The notes under the pieces are model-generated. The model made no database searches. It had not been told where the DNA came from and was given only the letters and a program-made list of their open reading frames with translations. Of a stretch of DNA of 26,689 bases, positions 24,103 through 26,689 are shown piece by piece (the stretch's first letter is position 1; each line of letters starts with the position of its first letter). Source of the DNA: an uncultured Treponema sp. (GTDB lineage: Bacteria > Spirochaetota > Spirochaetia > Treponematales > Treponemataceae); assembly GCA_947165795.1 (NCBI GenBank), contig CAMVBP010000004.1, positions 1 through 26,689 on the forward strand, given 5' to 3'. The translations under genes were made by a program, and so were the position numbers.

Positions 24103-24169
24103 GAACTATTGGTTGTTTTAGGCTTATTAAGGGGTTCTTTATATACCGATAATAACAAAAGGAGTATTT

Positions 24170-24994
24170 ATGGCTAAATCTGAATCTAAAAAAATGAAAA
24201 AAAAGACTCTTTATGTTACATTAATTGTTCCTGCACTTATTGTTTCTATAATTGGAACAGTAGTTATTCGGTTTGCCCTTTCTCAGGGAACTCAATCAAT
24301 TATGACAGAAATTGAGCGCGAAAATGTTTCTAAAATGCCTGAACTTATGTTCAATGTAATAGAGGAAGAAAAAGACAACTTATTGGGAATTGCAGAATTT
24401 TTAAATGACGAAAATTCTTCTATAGATCTTCAAAGTATTGAAAATTCAATTGATCTTAACAAGATTATAAATGAATTTAAATTATTCAATGCTCTTTATG
24501 TTACACCAAGAGGACAGACAATTAAATCATATATAAGCACAGTTATTACCACAAATTCAGAGAGAATGGCTATAGATGCCGCTCTTTCCGGAAAACCAAA
24601 GGTATATGTTTCTGTAAAAGGAAAGGAAGTCCTTGCTGTTTCTGCAACAAAAATGGGAGAAAATGTTCTGGTTCTGGAAAAAGAGCTTTCAAATACACAG
24701 TTTCTTGAACTCCATGCTTCAGAAATGGATGTGGTAATGACAATCTTTGTAGATGATATCCGCGCCTCTACAACTATTAAAGACGCGAATGGAAATTATC
24801 TGGTAGGAACTCAGCTTAATAATGATGTAATTTATGAACAGGTTTATACAAAGGGAATTCCTTATAACGGAAACAATATAATTCAGGGAATTCCATATGT
24901 AACTGTTTATGCTCCTCTTGCCAACGAAGACGGCGCAAAAACAATGATCTTTATGGGTATTTCTGTTGGTCATATTAAAGAAATATCAACCTGA
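24170..24994 (+). CDS. N-terminal part of the split chemoreceptor: TM1 and Cache sensor
   Basis: 274 residues before the TGA. A basic N-terminus (SESKKMKKK) leads into helix 13-36, then a periplasmic Cache-type sensor of about 230 residues that ends in FMGISVGHIKEIST. If translated alone it would be a sensor held by one helix and without any signalling part, hence probably inactive. Translation start is secure: a strong AAAGGAG lies before the ATG. Ligand class is unknown. Confidence 0.75.
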   Translation: MAKSESKKMKKKTLYVTLIVPALIVSIIGTVVIRFALSQGTQSIMTEIERENVSKMPELMFNVIEEEKDNLLGIAEFLNDENSSIDLQSIENSIDLNKIINEFKLFNALYVTPRGQTIKSYISTVITTNSERMAIDAALSGKPKVYVSVKGKEVLAVSATKMGENVLVLEKELSNTQFLELHASEMDVVMTIFVDDIRASTTIKDANGNYLVGTQLNNDVIYEQVYTKGIPYNGNNIIQGIPYVTVYAPLANEDGAKTMIFMGISVGHIKEIST

Positions 24995-25078
24995 ATTGCC
25001 AGACAGTCACTTATTTTTATCCTTTTAACAATTTACATAATTATTTCATTAATAATTGTTGTTATAACCGCGACAATT

Positions 25079-26245
25079 ATGCGTCCATTAAAGAAAAACG
25101 TAATAGCATTCGGTTCATTAAATGGAAATTCCGGAATTGCAGATATGACAATCCGAATTCCTGTAAAGACAAATAACGAAATTGGTTCTATGGGAACAGA
25201 AATCAATAAATTTGTTTCAACACAGCAGGATCTTTTGAACAATGTAAAAGAAGCCAGCGATTCTCTGCAGGAAGTTGGTTTAAGTCTTGCCTCTTCTTCT
25301 CAACAATCTGCAAGTGCCGTTTCTCAAATTATGGCTAACATCGAAAGTGTAAAGCATTCTACAGAAAAACAGTCACAGGCTTTATACGAAGTAGAAAACG
25401 AACTCAACAAAAACATTTCAGGAATCAGCAATCTCGACGGCCTTATAGAAAATCAGTCTGCCGGAATTGTTGAATCTTCTGCCGCAATTGAAGAAATGAT
25501 CGGAAATATTGATTCGGTAACACGTTCAATTAATAAAATGGCGGAAGAATTTAAAACACTCATTTCTATTACAGAAGACGGAAAAACAAGACAAAATGAT
25601 GTATCTGTTCAGGTTACAAACATGGCAGAACAGTCTAAAAAGCTTGCAGATGCAAACAATGCAATTTCGCAGATTGCTTCTCAGACAAACCTTCTTGCCA
25701 TGAACGCTGCAATTGAGGCTGCGCACGCAGGAGAAGCAGGTAAAGGTTTTGCCGTTGTAGCAGATGAAATCCGTAAGCTTGCAGAAGACTCTTCTAAACA
25801 GTCAAAAGTAATTAAGGAAAATATTACAGATATTACAAAGAGTATTTCCGGAGTAGTTGAATCTTCTGAACTTTCTGTAAAAGGATTTGAACAGATTACA
25901 GATAAAGTAAGCTCTACAGATGAGCTTGTAAAGCAGATTGATAATGCTATGGAAGAACAGCAGGAAGCTTCCAAACAGGTTCTTGTTGCACTCCACGAAG
26001 TAACAGATTCTACATCGCAGGTTCAGTCAACATCAAAAGATATTTCGAACGGTGTTCAGCTTGTAAAAACTGCTACAGATAACCTTTCTCAAATTACACA
26101 GATGGTTTCCGGAAGCATGGACGAAATGGCAGCCGGAGTTACAGAAATCAATTCTTCTACACAGAATGTTTCTGATCAGGCTACTACAACAAAAGAAAAT
26201 ATTGATATTCTTCACGGAATCATCAATAAGTTTAAGCTTGAATAG
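25079..26245 (+). CDS. C-terminal part of the split chemoreceptor: HAMP and signalling domain
   Basis: 388 residues from the first ATG after the interruption. HAMP is at about 1-45 (MRPLKKN...[10 protein letters not shown]), then the long helical hairpin with the CheA/CheW-contact tip near 203-235 ([21 protein letters not shown]). Transmembrane helix 2 lies upstream, in codons before this ATG. No Shine-Dalgarno precedes the ATG, so independent translation would be weak. The tip is very like that of the hydrogenase-type receptor at 17840, so both could join the same arrays. No C-terminal CheR-docking pentapeptide is present. Confidence 0.7.
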   Translation: MRPLKKNVIAFGSLNGNSGIADMTIRIPVKTNNEIGSMGTEINKFVSTQQDLLNNVKEASDSLQEVGLSLASSSQQSASAVSQIMANIESVKHSTEKQSQALYEVENELNKNISGISNLDGLIENQSAGIVESSAAIEEMIGNIDSVTRSINKMAEEFKTLISITEDGKTRQNDVSVQVTNMAEQSKKLADANNAISQIASQTNLLAMNAAIEAAHAGEAGKGFAVVADEIRKLAEDSSKQSKVIKENITDITKSISGVVESSELSVKGFEQITDKVSSTDELVKQIDNAMEEQQEASKQVLVALHEVTDSTSQVQSTSKDISNGVQLVKTATDNLSQITQMVSGSMDEMAAGVTEINSSTQNVSDQATTTKENIDILHGIINKFKLE

Positions 26246-26247
26246 AT

Positions 26248-26689
26248 TCAGATTTCCTGCTGACTTTCGGCATTATGAATCTGTTTTAGTGTAAATCCGG
26301 ATTTAATTAAGGCGGCGATAAGTTTATCGCCGCTTTTTTTATTTTTTACGGCTTTAGCGTAAGCTTTAAGGCAAATTTCATCTTCATCATTTTCCGTAAA
26401 AAATTCCTGCAGTGCATTCTGCGCAACATCGCGAGGAATTCCCCTCGAAAGAAGTTCAGAAAGTAATCTTGAATGGCCTTCATAATGATTTATTTTTCTT
26501 GTATTAAGCCAGGCGCGGGCATATCGCTCATCGCTCAGATAATTTGCCTGTTCCAGAAAATCAAGGGCATTTTTTATATATACATCATTATAGCCTTTCT
26601 GCTTAAGCTTACGGTTCAATCCGAATCTGCTCTGCTCTGCCCTTGCAAGATATTCTACGGCTTTTAATTCAACAACACAGCAAAGGCCG
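26248..26689 (-). CDS. recX: RecX regulatory protein (N-terminus beyond the window)
   Basis: The frame stays open past a TTG at 26619 to the right edge, reading ...LKAVEYLARAEQSRFGLNRK..., which is the normal RecX N-terminal helix repeat, so the TTG is not the start. Visible: 146 residues with YLSDERYARAWL and the GHSRLLSELLSRGIPRDVAQNAL repeat typical of RecX, which binds RecA filaments and limits RecA activity. The last about 30 codons overlap, on the opposite strand, the terminator of the chemoreceptor gene. Two bases separate the two convergent genes. Confidence 0.9.
   Translation of the reverse strand, partial: GLCCVVELKAVEYLARAEQSRFGLNRKLKQKGYNDVYIKNALDFLEQANYLSDERYARAWLNTRKINHYEGHSRLLSELLSRGIPRDVAQNALQEFFTENDEDEICLKAYAKAVKNKKSGDKLIAALIKSGFTLKQIHNAESQQEI
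26312..26340 (+). terminator. Intrinsic terminator of the chemoreceptor gene, inside recX
   Basis: A perfect 10-bp inverted repeat (GCGGCGATAA / TTATCGCCGC) separated by two bases is followed directly by seven T. In practice this is a nine-pair stem with a four-base loop. It works for plus-strand transcripts ending about 70-95 bases past the stop at 26245, and lies wholly within the recX coding sequence. Confidence 0.9.

Larger units (their letters stand above)
23746..24169. other. Intergenic region between the divergent lipoprotein and chemoreceptor genes
   Basis: 424 bases. The left end holds the lipoprotein promoter and the right end the chemoreceptor promoter and ribosome site. A 73-codon plus-strand frame (23758-23979) starts inside the lipoprotein promoter, has no ribosome site and matches nothing I recognise. 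A short hairpin (GCGCA-AGTGC-TGCGC) sits near 23946-23963. Nothing else is evident. Confidence 0.6.
24170..26245 (+). pseudogene. Cache-type chemoreceptor gene split by an in-frame TGA
   Basis: Reading one frame from 24170 to 26245 gives a complete 691-codon chemoreceptor with a single interruption, TGA at codon 275 (24992-24994). After the TGA the same frame continues for 28 sense codons that encode transmembrane helix 2 ([20 protein letters not shown]), then HAMP and the signalling domain, with no frameshift. Nonsense mutation, sequencing error or strain-specific inactivation are the plain explanations. TGA is the natural stop of the RlmM-like, PilZ, CYTH and permease genes here, so a reassigned code is unlikely. 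One base change (for example from CGA or TGG) would restore it. Confidence 0.75.

Noticed and set aside
24128..24152. Sigma-28-like motif (ACCGATAA) upstream of the chemoreceptor gene
   Set aside because: The matching -35 is poor with wrong spacing, and a start there would fall in the Shine-Dalgarno sequence; the TTTACT/TATAAT promoter fits better.
24992..24994. Reassigned TGA codon or selenocysteine insertion in the chemoreceptor
   Set aside because: TGA ends the RlmM-like, PilZ, CYTH and permease genes here, and no sel genes or clear SECIS-like hairpin are visible in the window; nonsense mutation or error is simpler.
26617..26619. TTG as the recX start codon
   Set aside because: The frame upstream continues with a typical RecX N-terminal sequence to the window edge, so the gene is simply cut by the window.

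Overview
The window looks like a chromosomal piece of a gut or rumen type Treponema (Spirochaetota). The DNA is AT-rich. The genes encode methyl-accepting chemotaxis signalling, c-di-GMP signalling, small periplasmic lipoproteins, cytoplasmic glycoside hydrolases and a corrinoid methionine synthase, and stop codons follow the standard code with TGA used as a true stop. The genus is an inference from gene content and protein style; no rRNA or other marker gene is present.

Layout. 1-767 (+): 3' end of a coiled-coil/SUMF1-fold protein. 769-2270 (-): a small membrane protein and a membrane diguanylate cyclase. 2396-3714 (-): a PilZ protein translationally coupled to an RlmM-like 2'-O-methyltransferase. 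3928-5049 (+): an exported S41-type protease. 5055-6095 (-): a cytoplasmic GH5 glycosidase. 6221-8864 (-): a BtuFCD-type cobalamin transporter. Divergent from it, 8930-12139 (+) encodes the stand-alone methionine synthase reactivation protein and a MetH that lacks that domain. 12136-17671 (-): six tightly packed genes: an NMT1/SsuA-type binding protein, a permease-ATPase fusion, a Cache-GGDEF protein, a YbgC-type thioesterase, a CYTH protein and thiamine pyrophosphokinase. 17840-22180 (+): a soluble chemoreceptor with a [FeFe]-hydrogenase-like sensor module, then a GH36 alpha-galactosidase. 22231-23745 (-): a lipoprotein with a discoidin-like domain. 24170-26245 (+): a Cache chemoreceptor interrupted by an in-frame TGA. 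26248-26689 (-): the C-terminal part of recX.

How the genes work together. Cobalamin uptake, MetH and its reactivation partner form one functional block, read outward from a 65-bp divergent promoter region. A palindrome there supplies the same -35 hexamer, with a 17-bp spacer, to both directions. The six-gene minus-strand run may join import of a small (possibly thiamine-related) molecule to thiamine diphosphate synthesis, but its substrate is not proven.

Most notable points. (i) Seven genes have a -10-like hexamer 6-8 bases before the ATG and no Shine-Dalgarno sequence, which suggests leaderless mRNAs, while other genes carry strong GGAGG-type sites. (ii) The hydrogenase-like chemoreceptor keeps the H-cluster ligand cysteines but has proline in place of the proton-transfer cysteine. 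(iii) An ABC permease and its ATPase are fused in one chain. (iv) A perfect intrinsic terminator lies inside the convergent recX coding sequence. No tRNA, rRNA, CRISPR array, insertion sequence or recognisable riboswitch was seen.
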